NCBI GenBank assembly: GCA_030549775.1
Contig: CM060171.1
Coordinates: 2,906,001 to 2,970,000 of the forward strand
From: Tamarix chinensis
Taxonomy: Eukaryota; Streptophyta; Magnoliopsida; Caryophyllales; Tamaricaceae
Direction of reading: 5' to 3'
Length of the DNA: 64,000 nt
The notes under the pieces are model-generated. The model was given only the letters and a program-made list of their open reading frames with translations, ran no database searches and had not been told where the DNA came from. Positions 60,857 through 64,000 of the stretch are shown here, one piece after another; within the stretch, counting starts at the first letter, position 1, and the number at the start of each line of letters is the position of its first letter. The translations under genes were made by a program, and so were the position numbers.

Positions 60857-62336
60857 TGTTTAGCTGTACAAGCAACTTTCTTGTGATGTCTTCCAAGGAA
60901 CCAACCACCAATGTGGTATTTCAGTCTGTTGCCCTGGCTAATACCGTCACTTGCTCCTACTTTCATTTCCATGACAATGAATATTTGAGCTGGTATTTTG
61001 TGTAAATGGACCTTAGAACTGCACACAAGGACCCACATGCAACTAGGTATCTTGGGAGTAGAGGGATTGTTCATAGTTCCGCATATTAGTTTGAGATCGA
61101 AGGGACACCCTTGTAGGCATGGGTCGTGTGGCTGGCCAAAGCGAAACATAGAAGTTGCCAACTTGTGTTGAGAGTTATTGAAATAGGTTATAAATTTATG
61201 TAATGAATAGTTTTGCTCATCCAAAGGTACATAAAACAAGATGTCAGTTCAGGCACAACGTGATGCTGACTACAGCAGATCACTCGTGAAATTTTCAACA
61301 TTATACTCTTACAGATGCAGAAAGGATGTAAAATAGACTTGGCCTTTTGTAAGCTTGGAAATTTAAATATTATACCGAGATAAAATAGGTTTAAAGTTGG
61401 GTACAGCTAAAAATGTTTCACCAAGCTGAATAATTAACCGATTTATATTGTAGAATATTATTAATTAACAATGTACTTTTTTTTATCAACTCATTTGTTA
61501 TATTATTGTGGGTAAAAAATGCTTAACGAGTTATTTTGGGTAACTTGTTAATAAAAAAAAATCACTCAAAATGATATTCGACAAATATCCCATGCCAAGT
61601 TTGGTAGTACCTCCGGTCTAGGTTATATGATGTTTTGACCTATTACAAGCATTTTAAGAATAATTTATAATGACCAATGAACCCTTATTTAGTATTCCAC
61701 CCCGCTTTCTTTTTAGTACATTCTGGCATTTTTCTCTATTAATTTTTTAACCTTTCCATGCATAAGAGCAAACACAACTACTACTTCCCTTTTTATCAGC
61801 GAAAAGTTGGAAGTACTGCATCTAGTGCTAAGATGGCAAGTGGAGTACTGCCTTTAAACATGTTTTCTTACGAATCTTTAGATTAGGGTTAAAATAGGAT
61901 ATGACACTATTTATATTCAAAATGACAATTATTTTGCAAAGAGACTAAACATCTAGAACGTCATATAATCTGGAGGGAGTGTCATCCGTACATAAAGTTG
62001 TGTAATACTCTCTTTGATTCGGCAGCGTGCAAAAAAATGATAGCATACAGAAGAGAGGGTATCGTTTTGCGACCAAACTTTGATTATAACTAAATTCTTC
62101 ATAAATTTTACGAAAGTTAATGTGAAAATAACCATAAAGAAACTGAGTTTCATCACCAATTATATATCATGCAACTAATTATTTATGGAGGGCGTGCCAT
62201 AATTTATGTCATTGCCATGTAAATTAAAAAATGACACATTTGACACCCACCATTTTTTGTCTCTGATTCCATCCCTATCATTTTAATCATCACTAGTCAA
62301 TACTTATGCATGTCTATTTTAATCACCCTGATATAC
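60857..62336. other. 3' UTR of the kanadaptin-like gene and spacer
   Basis: Roughly the first 300-400 bp are likely 3' UTR. The rest is AT-rich, with no gene, RNA or clear repeat. The minus-strand frame at 60850-61239 overlaps the 3' end of the gene and has no domain. Confidence 0.45.
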
Positions 62337-63383
62337 TCATGGTTGTTAAAATCTCGATTCAATCATACGATTCTACGATCCTAAAATCTAAAAATTATAA
62401 AACAATCTTTGAAACTATATAGAATCTTAAAGTAGTCAAATAGTTATAGAATCTAATGATTTCATAGTAGAATATTACAATCTTAGATAAAATCTTACAA
62501 TTTTAATAACTATTTTTTTACCAATTTATCTCTAATTTTATTTCTCAACATATTTCTTATTAATCATCTGATTCTCACCCTATATTATTTTGCAACATAT
62601 CTTGAAAATGAGTTGAAGCAAATATAATATGATTGATATGCCACTAAGACAATGGGGTCAATTGTTGATGTAAAATGGTGATAATGAATATAATCTTCAT
62701 TTAAATGGTAAAATAAATATGTTAAATTTAAAAATATTATTAATTATTAAATTCTATTGAATTAAAATTTATTTATTTATTCTTATTTTTATGGTTATGT
62801 TAGCTTCATAATGCAAACATGTTTTAGTTTATGATTTACACATGGCTTATATAGTAACTTTATATGTGCGCATATAGAAAGAATTTCTTTTGTTTTTTTT
62901 TTATCTTGATTCATAAAAATTTAAAAAGCCAACATAATCTTTTTGGGGGCTTTTATTATCTTAAAGATCTCATTGTTGCATTTATTATCATTCACTTTCT
63001 TCATTTTAAATGTATTTTATTTAGGCTAAAAATATTGTATATTTTGAACACAATGAATTGCATGTTACATCTACCTAGAATCTCATTGTAATTTTCACAT
63101 TTCATTTGACAATTTGATTCTAATATTGCTCGCTTAATATAGTTCCTAATTTGTACGCTGGATTTAACAATTTATTTGTAAGTTGTTACAACTCAATCAA
63201 TGACTATATGAAAGCTTAATATTGTAGTTCATGTGTTCTTTTAACTTAAAATTTGTTATTTTAAAGCATATAAATATATCAGTTTCATATTTTTATGGTT
63301 TTTTTTATAGGATCTTATAATCCAACGATCTAATCTTGAACATCCAAATCGATAATGGATAGAATTTTGATTCTAACAACCTT
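62337..63383. mobile_element. 1.05-kb MITE-like element (copy B), inverted relative to copy A
   Basis: Left TCATGGTTGTTAAAATCTCG and right GATTCTAACAACCTT form the same inverted pair as copy A. Flanks TGATATAC and GGATATAC (62329-62336 and 63384-63391) agree at 7 of 8 positions. Length is 1047 bp against 1051 bp for copy A. No transposase. The 8-bp duplication suggests hAT, but the termini are not a textbook hAT end. Confidence 0.78.
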
Positions 63384-63391
63384 GGATATAC

Positions 63392-64000
63392 ATAGAAGTA
63401 AATATATGATTATTTAAGTCATTAATGGCATTTGTGTATAAAAATATATTTTCAATAACTTTCCTCCTCTCACAAATAGATGCGCGGCTTATTATAATCA
63501 TTAACTAATACTATCTAATTAGCAAATACTCAATATTGGTACATAAATGATGTACCATTTTACTTTCACTCAAAAAATTAATATACCATTTTAATATATA
63601 TTGTGCTATAATCATTTTAATATTATTATATTATTATTTAGATACTTTATTAATTATAATAATTAATCAATGATTATAAATAATATTTTTGATGAAATAA
63701 TGATTATTACGTAACTAAAACATTGTTACTTATACTTTTATTATCAATACATATATTAATATATTATTATTAGTTATTAACATTAATATAAGATATATTA
63801 CTATCATTGTTACTAGTTATTCATAATAATATTTTATTATTGTTATTATTATAGATATTAATAATTAATCAATAATTATAAATAATATCTTAGATTAATG
63901 GTCTTGATTATTAAATAATTAGAACATTATTAATTATAATTTTATTATTAATAGTTATAATAATAATGATAATATTGTTATTGTTATTTATTGATAATAG
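63392..64000. other. AT-rich window end
   Basis: Very AT-rich, with many ATTATT and TAATAATA words after 63600. No feature recognised. Confidence 0.5.

Noticed and set aside
1..64000. CRISPR arrays, bacterial operons, rRNA or tRNA genes
   Set aside because: The tandem arrays lack repeat-spacer structure, the genes have spliceosomal introns, and no cloverleaf or rRNA segment was recognised.

Overview
The window is nuclear DNA from a flowering plant, most likely a eudicot. It is AT-rich, its genes carry introns with canonical GT-AG borders, and it is dominated by plant transposon families. The species cannot be named from the sequence. All four recognisable host loci are on the + strand: a 3' fragment of a vacuolar amino-acid transporter of the AVT6 type (6133-8122), a second, full-length but frameshifted AVT6-like paralogue (10118-11987), a two-exon BLOC-1 subunit 2 (BLOS2) gene (15128-22871), and a twelve-exon FHA-domain gene of the kanadaptin/SLC4A1AP type (48112-60856). 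I joined the exons by hand. The reading phases close exactly in BLOS2 and in the FHA gene. In AVT6 copy 2 they close only if one extra base is removed.

Layout. 1-6132 is the right-hand part of a hAT transposon. Its left end lies outside the window, and its right end sits inside a coding exon of AVT6 copy 1. 8.1-14.2 kb holds the second AVT6 paralogue and AT-rich spacers. 14.2-23.4 kb is BLOS2, whose single coding intron holds a hAT-type MITE that is itself split by a 5.1-kb Ty1/Copia element. 24.28-29.58 kb is a 5.3-kb solo LTR with a 5-bp target duplication; it carries a 363-bp hAT MITE and a 1.4-kb trinucleotide array. 29.9-31.3 kb is a decayed Copia fragment on the minus strand. 31.3-34.65 kb is a truncated, oppositely oriented relative of the solo LTR, with a different internal tandem array. 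34.7-47.75 kb looks like one large decayed Helitron: four unrelated tandem-repeat families, then a Rep/helicase pseudogene with a visible HUH motif and twin tyrosines. 48.1-60.9 kb is the kanadaptin-like gene; intron 5 holds a deletion derivative of the same hAT family seen at 1-6132, and intron 9 holds a Ty3/Gypsy element that is interrupted by a 1.05-kb MITE-like element. A second copy of that 1.05-kb element lies inverted at 62.3-63.4 kb.

The host genes do not form a pathway or operon. The transporter moves amino acids across a membrane (vacuolar in the known family), BLOS2 acts in endosomal sorting, and the FHA protein is a nuclear/RNA-associated phosphopeptide-binding protein by family. 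The strongest story is layered transposition. Several target-site duplications can be read directly: CTCACGAC, GGTTGAAA, TTATG, AAATG, and an 8-bp pair whose removal restores the Gypsy reading frame. I found no convincing undescribed system. The most unusual architecture is the repeat-laden Helitron at 34.7-47.7 kb.
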